A stretch of 64,000 nt of DNA from contig JAPZRF010000006.1 of assembly GCA_027531145.1 (NCBI GenBank), positions 1-64,000 on the forward strand, written 5' to 3'. The notes below the pieces were generated by a model. The model ran no database searches. It worked only from the letters and a program-made list of their open reading frames with translations, and was not told the DNA's origin. A program made the translations under genes and the position numbers. The stretch comes from Brevundimonas sp. (GTDB lineage: Bacteria > Pseudomonadota > Alphaproteobacteria > Caulobacterales > Caulobacteraceae). Position 1 is the first letter of the stretch. Each line of letters starts with the position of its first letter. Below, piece by piece: positions 26,714 to 34,852 of the stretch.

Positions 26714-28149
26714 CCCGCAACTCCGCCGAAACACAGGTACTTGGTCTCCAGATACTCATCGAGACCCTCGGAAGCCCCCTCCCGGCCAAGGCCGGACTCC
26801 TTGACCCCACCGAAGGGTGCGACCTCGGTGGAGATCAGGCCCTCATTGATCCCGACCATGCCGGCCTCGATGGCCTCGGCCACCCGCCAGCAACGTCCGA
26901 CGTCGCGGCTGTAGAAGTAGGCCGCCAGGCCAAAGGGCGTGGCATTGGCCAGGTCGATCGCCTCGGCTTCCGTCTCGAACTTCACGATCGGGGCGACGGG
27001 ACCAAAGATCTCTTCCTGGAACAGCCGCATCTCGGCCGTGGCCCCGGTCAGAACAGTGGGCTGGTAGAATAGCCCCCCCAGGCCATGCACATCCCCGCCC
27101 GTCAGGATCGTGGCCCCGGCCTCGACGGCCTCGCGCACCAGGCTGTGGACCTTGATCAGGGCCTTGTCATTGATCAGCGGGCCGATGGTCACGCCCTCGC
27201 CCGTGCCCGGCCCCACCTTCAAGGCCGCAACCCGCTCGGCCAGCCGGACCGCAAAAGCGTCGTGGATGCCTGACTGCACGATCAGCCGGTTGGCACAGAC
27301 GCAGGTCTGGCCGGTGTTACGATACTTGCTGGCGATTGCCCCCTCGACGGCCGCCTCCAGATCGGCATCGTCAAAGACGATGAAAGGTGCATTGCCCCCC
27401 AGCTCCAGGCCGAGCTTCTTCATGGTGCCGGCACACTGGGCGTAGAGGATCTTGCCGACCGGGGTCGAGCCCGTGAACGACAGCTTGCGGACCCGGCTAT
27501 CTTCACAAAGCGTCCGGCCAATGGCGCTGGCATCGCGGCCGGTCACGACGTTCAGGACGCCGGCCGGCACACCCGCCTTCTCCGCCAGCCGGGCAATAGC
27601 CAGGGCACAGAGCGGGGTTTCGGCGGCCGGCTTGATCACGACCGTACAGCCCGCCGCCAGGGCCGGCCCGACCTTGCGGGTAATCATGGCGATGGGGAAG
27701 TTCCACGGCGCGATGGCCGCGCAGACCCCGACCGGCTGCTTGATGGACATCAGCCGCTTGTTGCAGTCCGTGGTCTGGATCGACTGGCCGTGGCCGCGCT
27801 TGGCCTCCTCGGCGAACCAGTCAATGAAGCTGGCCCCATAGGCGACCTCGCCCCGGGCCTCAGCCAGCGGCTTGCCCTGTTCGGCCGTCATCAACTTGGC
27901 CAGGTCTTCGCTCCGGGCCAGGATCAGGTCACTCCAGCGGCGCAGGATCGCCCCACGGTCCTTGGCCGTGCGGGCTGCCCAGGCGGGAAAGGCCCGATGG
28001 GCTGCCGTGATCGCCGTGCGGGTCTCGGCCGCACCTAGATCGGCCACCCGGATGATAAGGCTTCCATCTGCGGGATTGACCACTTCGAAGGTGGCTTCAG
28101 CGCTGATCCACTGGCCGCCGACATAGGCCTGGGTCTCGATCAGGGTCAT
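26710..28149 (-). CDS. gabD: Succinate-semialdehyde dehydrogenase-like aldehyde dehydrogenase
   Basis: A 479-residue NAD(P)-dependent aldehyde dehydrogenase. The catalytic Glu region is LELGGNAPFIVF and the catalytic Cys is in NTGQTCVCANR, the double-Cys pattern of GabD-type succinate-semialdehyde dehydrogenases. It oxidises the succinic semialdehyde formed from GABA to succinate, feeding the TCA cycle. It lies between the PuuC-like dehydrogenase (four bases upstream) and an aminotransferase (overlapping downstream), fully consistent with the last steps of putrescine degradation. Confidence 0.88.
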   Translation of the reverse strand: MTLIETQAYVGGQWISAEATFEVVNPADGSLIIRVADLGAAETRTAITAAHRAFPAWAARTAKDRGAILRRWSDLILARSEDLAKLMTAEQGKPLAEARGEVAYGASFIDWFAEEAKRGHGQSIQTTDCNKRLMSIKQPVGVCAAIAPWNFPIAMITRKVGPALAAGCTVVIKPAAETPLCALAIARLAEKAGVPAGVLNVVTGRDASAIGRTLCEDSRVRKLSFTGSTPVGKILYAQCAGTMKKLGLELGGNAPFIVFDDADLEAAVEGAIASKYRNTGQTCVCANRLIVQSGIHDAFAVRLAERVAALKVGPGTGEGVTIGPLINDKALIKVHSLVREAVEAGATILTGGDVHGLGGLFYQPTVLTGATAEMRLFQEEIFGPVAPIVKFETEAEAIDLANATPFGLAAYFYSRDVGRCWRVAEAIEAGMVGINEGLISTEVAPFGGVKESGLGREGASEGLDEYLETKYLCFGGVAG

Positions 28150-28153
28150 CCAT

Positions 28154-29644
28154 TCACCTCAGCGTCACGGACACCGACTTCAGGTCGGCGTACTTGTGCA
28201 ACGCATGAAGGCTTCGGTCTCGGCCAAAACCGGACTGCTTGAAGCCCCCGAAAGGCATGGTGATGTCGCAGGCGTCCCAGCCGTTGATCCAGACCAGTCC
28301 GGCCTTCAGCTTGCGGGCGCAGCGCAGAGCCCGGCTGATATCGGTGGTCCAGAGTCCCGCGGCCAGGCCATAGACGGTGTCATTGGCCAGTTGGATGGCC
28401 TCGTCCTCGCCCAAAAAGCCCATTACGCCAAGCACCGGGCCGAAGATCTCCTCGCGGGCCAGGGTGCTGTCCGGAGCCACCTGGTCGAAGATGGTCGGCT
28501 CGACATAGAAGCCGCCGCTGTCCTGACGGATGCGCTCACCGCCCAGCAGCCGCCGCGCTCCCTGGCTGTGGGCCGTGGCGATAAAGCTGAGGGCGGTGTT
28601 CATCTGCCGCTCGCTGACCATCGCCCCGAACTGGGTGGCTGGATCCAGCGGATCGCCGACCACCATGTCGCGGGCGATCTGGACGACTCGAGCGACAAAC
28701 TCGCTGCGGATCGACTCCTCGACCAGCAGTCGCGACGCGGCGGTACAGACCTCGCCCTGGTTATAGAATACGCCCCAGGCCGCAGCCTGGGCGGCGGCTT
28801 CCAGGTCGGGGCAGTCGGCGAACACGATCTGGGGCGACTTGCCGCCCAGCTCCAGCGACACCCGCTTGAGGTTGCTGCAGGCCGAGGCCTCCATCAGCCG
28901 GCGCCCCGTGGACCCCGAGCCGGTGAAGGCGATCATGTCCACGTCCATGTGCTGGGCCAGGGCCTCGCCGGCTGTCGGCCCCAGACCCGGGACGACGTTC
29001 AGCACGCCCGGCGGCAGGCCCGCCTCCAGCGCCAGTTCGCCCATCTTCAGGGCCGTCAGGGGCGACTGCTCGGCGGGCTTGAGGACCACGCTGTTGCCCA
29101 TGGCCAGGGCCGGAGCCACCTTCCACATAGCCATGTGCAGCGGGAAGTTCCACGGCACGATGGCCCCGATCACCCCGAGGGGTTCATGGGTCGCAAAGCT
29201 CAGCCGGTCAGCAGGCGAGGCCCCGACCTCGCCATAGACCTTGTCCAGCGCCTCTGCGTACCAGCGGCAGGTATTGATCGCCAGCGGCACGTCCACGCTG
29301 CGGGCGTCGGTGATCGGCTTGCCGACATCCAGGCTCTCCAGCAGGGCAAGTTCTTCGGCGTCACGGGCCATCAGGTCGGCCAGGCGGAACAGGACGGTCT
29401 TCTTCTGCCGTGGTCCAAGGTTACGCCAGCGGCCATCCTCGAAGGCCGTGCGGGCACTGGCCACGGCGCGGTCCACATCAATAGCCTGGCACGAGGCCAC
29501 CGGGTTCAGCACGCGGCCGTCACGGGGCGAGACATTGAGAAAGGTGGCCCCGGACGCGGCCTCCACCCGCGCGCCGTCGATGACGGCCTGCCCCGGCAGG
29601 GACAATCCGGCGAGCGCTCGGGCAGCATCAAAGGCGAGGGTCAA
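28154..29644 (-). CDS. puuC: Gamma-glutamyl-aminobutyraldehyde dehydrogenase
   Basis: A 496-residue aldehyde dehydrogenase with IVPWNFPLHMAMWKVAPALA, VSLELGGKSPQIVF (Glu region) and FYNQGEVCTAASR (catalytic Cys), all typical of the PuuC/AldH group. It converts gamma-glutamyl-4-aminobutanal to gamma-glutamyl-GABA. It is the first gene of the minus-strand operon. A TTGACA promoter overlapped by a GATCAC palindrome (29662-29699) lies directly upstream, so expression of the whole series is probably controlled by the adjacent GntR regulator. Confidence 0.87.
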   Translation of the reverse strand: MTLAFDAARALAGLSLPGQAVIDGARVEAASGATFLNVSPRDGRVLNPVASCQAIDVDRAVASARTAFEDGRWRNLGPRQKKTVLFRLADLMARDAEELALLESLDVGKPITDARSVDVPLAINTCRWYAEALDKVYGEVGASPADRLSFATHEPLGVIGAIVPWNFPLHMAMWKVAPALAMGNSVVLKPAEQSPLTALKMGELALEAGLPPGVLNVVPGLGPTAGEALAQHMDVDMIAFTGSGSTGRRLMEASACSNLKRVSLELGGKSPQIVFADCPDLEAAAQAAAWGVFYNQGEVCTAASRLLVEESIRSEFVARVVQIARDMVVGDPLDPATQFGAMVSERQMNTALSFIATAHSQGARRLLGGERIRQDSGGFYVEPTIFDQVAPDSTLAREEIFGPVLGVMGFLGEDEAIQLANDTVYGLAAGLWTTDISRALRCARKLKAGLVWINGWDACDITMPFGGFKQSGFGRDRSLHALHKYADLKSVSVTLR

Positions 29645-29661
29645 GAGTGAAGATCTCCAAG

Positions 29662-29699
29662 ACTGTGATCACAGTTTTCCGGGCAAGCGAGACTGTCAA
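29662..29699 (-). promoter_or_regulatory. Polyamine operon promoter with GntR operator
   Basis: On the minus strand a consensus -35 TTGACA (29699-29694) is followed 17 bases later by AACTGT (29676-29671). A perfect 14-base palindrome ACTGTGATCACAGT (29662-29675) overlaps this -10. The site lies 18 bases before the puuC start and after the stop of the GntR gene. A related site occurs at 30535-30548. Position and symmetry fit repression by the FadR-type regulator encoded next door. Confidence 0.7.
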
Positions 29700-29708
29700 G
29701 CCAACGCC

Positions 29709-30386
29709 TCATGCCTCAGCCTCAACGGCCAGCCGCATCTTGTCCATGCCCTCGGAAAGATCGGCGGCGATGGCTGCTCGGGCAGCGTCAGGATCTCGGG
29801 CCTTCAGCGCCGCCATCGCCTCGGCATGACGGTCGGCAGGCAGGCTGCCGGTTCCAACCCGGCCGAACACCACCCGCATGAAGGGACCGATCTGCAGCCA
29901 GAGCCCCCCGGCCATGGACAGCAGGACCTCGGCCCCGGCCCGCTCATAGATGGTAAAGTGGAAGGCGTGGTTGGCGATCATGTAGCCGTCGACATCGCCG
30001 GCCGCGAGCGCCGCATCCAGCCGCGCGTCAATTCCCTGCAGGGTACGGATCAGGGCCGTATCAGCCGAGGGAGCTGTGCGAGCGGCCAGTTCCGGCTCGA
30101 TCCAGAGCCTTGCCTGGGCCAGTTGAGACAGGCGTTCAGCGCTCAGGGACGGCACGCTGAGCCGTTTGTTGGCCGGATTGATCGCCAACGCCCTCTCGGC
30201 GACCAGGCGGCGCACAGCATCGCGTACCGGCATCGGACTGACCCCGAGATCGGCGGCCAAGCTGCGCAGCGACACCCCCACGCCCGGTGCAATCCGGCCG
30301 ATGATCAGCGCCTGACGGATCGCGTCATAGACTTGGTCGTGAACGGCGGTGGAATCCGCAAGGGAGCGGCGGAGCCTGCCTGTCAC
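29709..30386 (-). CDS. GntR-family (FadR subfamily) regulator of the polyamine genes
   Basis: About 225 residues. A winged helix-turn-helix occupies the first 75 residues (VYDAIRQALIIGRIAPGVGV, SLRSLAADLGVSPMPVRDAV), followed by an all-helical FCD ligand domain with the usual His-rich metal site region (ANHAFHFTIYERAG). GTG 30386 is chosen because GGGGA lies six bases upstream; an ATG at 30458 is also open but poorly placed. The gene sits between the polyamine operon and the divergent aminotransferase, with palindromes in both control regions. A polyamine or GABA-type effector is likely but unproven. Confidence 0.82.
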   Translation of the reverse strand: MTGRLRRSLADSTAVHDQVYDAIRQALIIGRIAPGVGVSLRSLAADLGVSPMPVRDAVRRLVAERALAINPANKRLSVPSLSAERLSQLAQARLWIEPELAARTAPSADTALIRTLQGIDARLDAALAAGDVDGYMIANHAFHFTIYERAGAEVLLSMAGGLWLQIGPFMRVVFGRVGTGSLPADRHAEAMAALKARDPDAARAAIAADLSEGMDKMRLAVEAEA

Positions 30387-30534
30387 CGACCATCCCCGTA
30401 AAGGCGAACATCCGTGCGGACGCTCAAGATCGCGCTCGGCATGATGGCTCCTCGGCACCCTCCCCCGAGATCAAACCCGCAACGCCGCTTTCAGAGCAGT
30501 GAGCAGGCGAGGGAGGCTTGCAAAGTGGGGTGTA

Positions 30535-30548
30535 ATTGCGATCACAAT
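30535..30548. promoter_or_regulatory. Second GATCAC palindrome, putative GntR operator
   Basis: ATTGCGATCACAAT is symmetric at 12 of 14 positions and shares TG-x-GATCACA with the perfect site at 29662-29675. It lies in the gap between the divergent GntR and aminotransferase genes, 26 bases before the aminotransferase ATG. It could serve autoregulation of the GntR gene and repression of the aminotransferase. No other copy was noticed in the polyamine module. Confidence 0.6.
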
Positions 30549-30573
30549 GCAAGCCCTTGCAGAGGACTTCGCC

Positions 30574-31893
30574 ATGCCCGACCTCGGCACCAACAATCTC
30601 GACGCCTTCTGGATGCCGTTCACGCCCAACCGGCGGTTCAAGGCCCAGCCGCGTATGCTCTCGTCCGCGAAGGACATGAACTACAAGACGCCTGACGGCC
30701 GCGAGATCCTGGATGCCACATCGGGCCTTTGGTGCGTCAATGCCGGCCACGATCGCCCCCGCATCCGTGAGGCGATCCAGAAGCAGGCAGCCGAAATGGA
30801 CTATGCTCCCTGCTTCAACATGGGCCACCCCTTGGCTTTTGCCTTCGCCAGCCGCCTGGCCGAGATCACCCCGAAAGGTCTGGACCATATCTTCTTCACC
30901 AGTTCCGGGTCCGAGTCGGTCGACACCGCCCTGAAGATCGCGCTGGCTTATCAGCGGGCCCGTGGCAAGGGCACCAAGACCCGGCTGATCGGGCGCGAGC
31001 GCGGCTATCACGGGGTCGGCTTCGGCGGCGTCTCGGTTGGCGGCATACCGAGGAACCGGATGTATTTCGGCTCGCTACTGACCGGCGTCGATCACTTGCC
31101 GCACACGCACGGCGTGCCCGGCAACCTGTTCTCGAAGGGCGAGCCTCAGAACGGGGCCCATCTGGCCGACGACCTGGAGAGGATCGTCGCCCTGCATGAC
31201 GCCTCCAACATCGCCGCCGTGATCGTCGAGCCGGTGGCCGGTTCGACGGGCGTGCTGATCCCGCCCCGGGGCTATCTGCAGCGCCTGCGGGCCATCTGCG
31301 ACAGGCATGACATCCTGCTGGTCTTTGACGAGGTGATCACCGGTTTCGGGCGCCTGGGCGCGCCATTCGCCGCCGACCGCTTCGGCGTGACCCCCGACCT
31401 GATCTGCATGGCCAAGGGCCTGACCAATGCCGCCGTGCCCTGCGGGGCCGTGGCGGCCAGCGGCAAGATCCATGACGCCTTGATGGAGGGTGCCGACGCC
31501 CCCATCGAGCTCTTTCACGGCTACACCTATTCGGCCCACCCCCTGGCCTGCGCCGCCGGGATCGCGACGCTGGAGACCTATCGGGAAGATGACCTTTTTG
31601 CCCGTGCCGCCGGGATCGAGGCCTACTGGCAGGACGCCCTGCACAGTCTGCATGACGCCCGACATGTCATCGATATCCGCAATCTGGGCCTGATCGGCGG
31701 CATCGAACTGCAGCCCCGACCGGGCGCGCCCACGGCACGGGCGCTTGAAGTCTTCGAGGCCGCCTTCGACGACGGCCTGCTGATCCGGGTGACCGGCGAC
31801 ATCATCGCCCTGTCGCCGCCGCTGATCCTCGAGACCGGGCATATCGACCGCATGGTCGAGACCCTGCGGGCCGTGCTGGCGAAGGTGAAGTAG
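30574..31893 (+). CDS. Omega-amino acid:pyruvate aminotransferase-like protein
   Basis: A 439-residue class-III PLP transaminase. LDAFWMPFTPNRRF at the N-terminus and DATSGLWCVNAGH are hallmarks of the beta-alanine/omega-amino acid:pyruvate group. The PLP lysine lies in ICMAKGLTNAAVPCGA, with LLVFDEVITGFGRLG supplying the Asp. ATG 30574 has AGAGGAC upstream; longer starts at 30499 and 30550 lie upstream of or beside the operator. Divergent from the GntR gene, it likely handles GABA or beta-alanine, the latter arising from spermidine-type amines. It ends the polyamine module. Confidence 0.83.
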   Translation: MPDLGTNNLDAFWMPFTPNRRFKAQPRMLSSAKDMNYKTPDGREILDATSGLWCVNAGHDRPRIREAIQKQAAEMDYAPCFNMGHPLAFAFASRLAEITPKGLDHIFFTSSGSESVDTALKIALAYQRARGKGTKTRLIGRERGYHGVGFGGVSVGGIPRNRMYFGSLLTGVDHLPHTHGVPGNLFSKGEPQNGAHLADDLERIVALHDASNIAAVIVEPVAGSTGVLIPPRGYLQRLRAICDRHDILLVFDEVITGFGRLGAPFAADRFGVTPDLICMAKGLTNAAVPCGAVAASGKIHDALMEGADAPIELFHGYTYSAHPLACAAGIATLETYREDDLFARAAGIEAYWQDALHSLHDARHVIDIRNLGLIGGIELQPRPGAPTARALEVFEAAFDDGLLIRVTGDIIALSPPLILETGHIDRMVETLRAVLAKVK

Positions 31894-32067
31894 GCCTCCG
31901 CCCTGCAGCGGGTTCACCGGCAGCTTCGGTAACACCCGGGCGCACCGCTCGGTCGAGCACTTCGGAGGAACACCTGTCCGTCGTCCTGCCAGTCATGGCT
32001 CAACCCTCTCAGGAGTTGGAGCCTCCGGGAAATCAGGGACGGTTCAAGTTGGCGTTGGACTGACAGC
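31894..32067 (-). mobile_element. IS3-family end remnant and repeat, module boundary
   Basis: Minus-strand sequence beginning TGAACCGTCCCTGATTTCCC at 32046 resembles the terminus of an IS3-family element. An ATG at 31996 follows, opening MTGRTTDRCSSEVLDRAVRP, an eroded OrfA N-terminus that soon loses similarity. The adjacent 23-mer at 32045-32067 (CAAGTTGGCGTTGGACTGACAGC, split here as CAAGTTGGCGTT and GGACTGACAGC) matches the repeat at 225-247 at 21 of 23 positions. No complete transposase is present. The fragment separates the polyamine module from the GntR/imide-type module. Confidence 0.5.
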
Positions 32068-32083
32068 GACGGCGGAATTGCCT

Positions 32084-32126
32084 TTGCAAGCCCGCAAGAG
32101 CAAATGATATAAGATTATATCTTTTG
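32084..32126 (+). promoter_or_regulatory. Promoter and GntR operator A, hydratase/lyase operon
   Basis: Inverted repeat CAAATGATATAA (32101-32112), spacer GA, TTATATCTTTTG (32115-32126), with 11 of 12 arm positions paired. TTGCAA (32084-32089) lies 18 bases from TATAAG (32108-32113), so the operator covers the -10 element and the expected start site. The hydratase ATG is at 32158. This is one of six related sites (38820, 48362, 49209, 50440, 54773). The likely binder is the HutC-type GntR protein encoded at 48420-49211. Confidence 0.75.
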
Positions 32127-32157
32127 CGCGGTCCGCCCGCGCCGCTACGGGGTTCGG

Positions 32158-33468
32158 ATGGCTGGGGCCAAGGCCGCAAGGGGTCGCACGCTCGTCGAGA
32201 AGATCGCCGCCAAGGCGTCGGGTCGCGAGGGCGCGCGCGCGGGCGATCTGGTGACGGCCGAGGTGGACCTCTGCTTTGCCCATGACAGCTCTGGACCACG
32301 CCGCTGGGCACCGATGCTGGCGGAGATTGGGCGCGGCCTGTGGGATCCGTCCAAGGTCGTGATCGCGTCGGATCACTATGTGCCTGCGGTTGACGCCGAA
32401 AGCGCGGCGATTCTGAGCCTGACACGCCGGTTCGCTGCCGAACATGGCGTGGGCCGCTTCTACGACATGGAGGGGATCGGCCATATGCTGCTGGCCGAAC
32501 GAGGACTGGTCCGGCCTGGCATGCTCGTGGCGGGGGGCGACAGCCATACGCCTATGGCCGGTGCCTTCGGGGCCTATGCCGCAGGATACGGAGCGACAGA
32601 TATGGCGGCGATCGCCGCAACGGGTCGCACCTGGCTGGAAGTGCCCGCGACGATCAGGGTGGAGTGGCGCGGGGCCCTGGCGGACGGGGTGACGGCCAAG
32701 GACGTAATGCTGTTCCTTTGCCGCGAACTGGGTATGGACAATGCCTTCCGCGCCGTGGAGTTCGCCGGTCCGATGGTCGAGGCCATGTCGATGCCCGAGC
32801 GGCTGGTCTTGACCAATATGGCCGCCGAGCTGGGAGCCGAAACCGGGATCGTGGCACCGGACGCGACCACCTTTGCCTGGCTGAAGGAGGTCGGAGCGCC
32901 GGTCGAGGATGAGGCGGCGGCGCAGGCCTGGACGTCCGATCCGGACGCGGACTATGGAGCTTTACACCGGTTCGACGCGGGCGCGCTTGAACCCATGATC
33001 GCCCTGCCCCACTCCCCCGCCAACAGTGTGTCGGTCGCCGGTGCCGCTGGTCGCCGTATCGACCAAGCCTATGTCGGAGCCTGCGTGGGAGCAAAGCTGG
33101 AAGACTTGCACATGGCCTCGCGGGTGCTGGCGGGCCAAAGGATAGCGCCTGGCGTGCGGTTGCTCGTCGCCCCGGCGTCGTCGCGGGTTACGGAGGCCGC
33201 CGCGCGAGACGGGACCCTGGCCTGTCTGATGGCGGCCGGGGCCACCCTTATGCCCTCAGGTTGCGGGGCCTGCGCGGGCATGGGCGCGGGCCTGCTGGCC
33301 GATGGCGAGGTTTGCATCTCGACGACCAATCGGAATTTCAAGGGCCGGATGGGCCATGCAGGAGCCGAGGTCTATCTCGGTTCGCCCTATAGCGTGGCCG
33401 CTGCAGCCATCGCCGGAAGGATCATCGATCCGCGTGGTTACCTCGGTCAGCGGAAGGCGGCGGCATGA
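32158..33468 (+). CDS. Aconitase-family large subunit, dimethylmaleate hydratase-like
   Basis: A 436-residue large subunit of the LeuC/homoaconitase/dimethylmaleate hydratase branch. The [4Fe-4S] cysteines are C309 (YVGACVGAKLED), C369 and C372 (SGCGACAG). AGGDSHTPMAGAFGAYAAG and TTNRNFKGRMG are family signatures. Such enzymes add water to an alkylmaleate or remove it from an alkylmalate. It is coupled by ATGA to the small subunit and then to an isocitrate-lyase-superfamily gene, an arrangement known from dimethylmaleate hydratase/dimethylmalate lyase in nicotinate fermentation. No leucine-biosynthesis genes are nearby, so a catabolic role is favoured over LeuC. Confidence 0.8.
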   Translation: MAGAKAARGRTLVEKIAAKASGREGARAGDLVTAEVDLCFAHDSSGPRRWAPMLAEIGRGLWDPSKVVIASDHYVPAVDAESAAILSLTRRFAAEHGVGRFYDMEGIGHMLLAERGLVRPGMLVAGGDSHTPMAGAFGAYAAGYGATDMAAIAATGRTWLEVPATIRVEWRGALADGVTAKDVMLFLCRELGMDNAFRAVEFAGPMVEAMSMPERLVLTNMAAELGAETGIVAPDATTFAWLKEVGAPVEDEAAAQAWTSDPDADYGALHRFDAGALEPMIALPHSPANSVSVAGAAGRRIDQAYVGACVGAKLEDLHMASRVLAGQRIAPGVRLLVAPASSRVTEAAARDGTLACLMAAGATLMPSGCGACAGMGAGLLADGEVCISTTNRNFKGRMGHAGAEVYLGSPYSVAAAAIAGRIIDPRGYLGQRKAAA

Positions 33469-33977
33469 CCTTGCCCGACAGCGGCCGGGCCTTCGTGTTC
33501 GGCGACCAGATCGATACCGACCTCCTGGCACCAGGCCACCTGATGAAGCTCGATCCGGACGCTCTGGCAAGCCACTGCCTGGAGGCCATCGATCCGACGT
33601 TCGCGAGCAGCGTACGCGCGGGAGACTTCGTCGTGGCCGGGCTGAATTTCGGTCTGGGGTCGTCGCGCGAGCAGGCCGCGGTCTCATTGAAGCGCCTGGG
33701 GGTGCGAGCCGTCATCGCCCGGTCTTTCGCGCGAATCTTCTGGCGCAATGCCATCAACCTGGGCCTGCCCGCGATAACACTCGCCGCCGCGCACGAGGTC
33801 ACGGCCGGCGACCGGCTGAGCCTCGATCTGCAGGCGGGCAAACTGATCAATGAGACTTCGGGTCGGCTCTATGCGTTCGCCCCCTTCCCCGACCACCTGA
33901 CGGCGATGATGCGCGATGGAGGGCTGATCGCCCATCTGAAGCGTTCCGCCTCTGAACCCACCGGAGCCGCCGCGTGA
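33465..33977 (+). CDS. Aconitase-family small subunit (swivel domain)
   Basis: A 170-residue LeuD-like swivelling domain that closes the active site of the two-subunit hydratase. Signatures are FGDQIDTDLLAPGHLMKL at the start and NFGLGSSREQAAVSLK, the substrate-binding loop. It overlaps both neighbours (ATGA with the large subunit, GTGA with the lyase), so equimolar synthesis is expected. The length is normal for the LeuD/DmdB group. Substrate specificity in this family depends on the loop after GSSREQ, but I cannot read a particular acid from it. Confidence 0.8.
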   Translation: MTLPDSGRAFVFGDQIDTDLLAPGHLMKLDPDALASHCLEAIDPTFASSVRAGDFVVAGLNFGLGSSREQAAVSLKRLGVRAVIARSFARIFWRNAINLGLPAITLAAAHEVTAGDRLSLDLQAGKLINETSGRLYAFAPFPDHLTAMMRDGGLIAHLKRSASEPTGAAA

Positions 33978-34852
33978 GCCTGAAAGCCCGCCTGACTACG
34001 CCGGGACCGGCGGTCCACGCACCGGGTGCATTCGACGCCCTGTCGGCCCTGCTGATCCAGCAGACAGGCTTCGAGGCCGTCTACTTGTCCGGAGCGTCTA
34101 TCGCGTACACCCAACTTGGGCGACCGGACCTTGGGCTGGTTAGCTTCGACCACGTCGCAGACGTGGTGGCCCGCATCTGCGAGCGGGTGGACATTCCCCT
34201 GATCGTCGATGCCGATACCGGCTTCGGGAACGCCCTGAACGTGGCGCGGACGGTCAAGGTTTTCGAGCGCAACGGGGCCCGCGCCATCCAGCTGGAGGAT
34301 CAGACGTTCCCGAAACGCTGCGGACACCTGGCCGGCAAGGGCGTGGCCTCGACCGAGGAGATGGTCGGCAAGGTCCATGCGGCGCTGGATGCCAGGAGAT
34401 TCGACGAGACCCTGATCATCGCCCGGACCGACGCCATCGCGGTGGAGGGGTTCGAACCCGCACTGGAGAGAGCGGTCGCCTATGCAGAGGCGGGTGCCGA
34501 CGTTGTCTTCGTCGAGGCCCCGCGCGACCTGGAGCAAATGAAGCGCATCGTGACGACGCTCGGCCGCACGCCCGCCATGGCCAATATGGTCGAGGGCGGA
34601 AAGACGCCGATACTGACCCGGGACGCCCTGGGCGAGATTGGCTTCAGGCTGGTTATCAGCCCTGGTGCCCTGGTGCGCGCCCTGATCCCGGCGGCGGAGA
34701 GCTTCCTGAGGGCGCTCGGGTCGGAAGGGTCGACCGTCAGCTACAGGGACAGGATGACGGACCTCGCCGGGGTAAACGCCCGCATCGGCCTGGAGGAGAT
34801 GTTGGCGCTCGGCGACCGCTACGAGCGGGAGCGAGAGGAAGCGGCCGAGTGA
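33974..34852 (+). CDS. Isocitrate lyase/PEP mutase-family lyase, dimethylmalate lyase-like
   Basis: A 292-residue lyase with a TIM barrel. The metal-binding Asp pair is in VDADTGFG (D79, D81) and the catalytic loop is KRCGH (residues 114-118), the form found in methylisocitrate and dimethylmalate lyases. Family chemistry is retro-Claisen cleavage of a 2-hydroxy acid to pyruvate (or glyoxylate) and a carboxylate. With the hydratase pair encoded just upstream, the natural reading is hydration of an alkylmaleate, then cleavage to pyruvate plus an acid. No methylcitrate synthase accompanies it, which argues against a plain propionate (Prp) role. The start is GTG, overlapping the previous stop. 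Confidence 0.8.
   Translation: MSLKARLTTPGPAVHAPGAFDALSALLIQQTGFEAVYLSGASIAYTQLGRPDLGLVSFDHVADVVARICERVDIPLIVDADTGFGNALNVARTVKVFERNGARAIQLEDQTFPKRCGHLAGKGVASTEEMVGKVHAALDARRFDETLIIARTDAIAVEGFEPALERAVAYAEAGADVVFVEAPRDLEQMKRIVTTLGRTPAMANMVEGGKTPILTRDALGEIGFRLVISPGALVRALIPAAESFLRALGSEGSTVSYRDRMTDLAGVNARIGLEEMLALGDRYEREREEAAE

Noticed and set aside
25448..29650. Plus-strand open frames of about 485 codons opposite the aminotransferase and PuuC genes
   Set aside because: Both are antisense to genes with intact catalytic motifs and show no recognisable domains; long shadows are expected at this GC content.
32158..33977. Leucine biosynthesis isopropylmalate isomerase (LeuCD)
   Set aside because: No leuA or leuB nearby; the pair is coupled to an isocitrate-lyase-superfamily gene and imidase-like genes under a catabolic operator.
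33974..34852. Methylisocitrate lyase of the methylcitrate cycle
   Set aside because: The loop KRCGH is compatible, but there is no methylcitrate synthase, and the MmgE/PrpD genes lie 24 kb away in a different regulatory unit.
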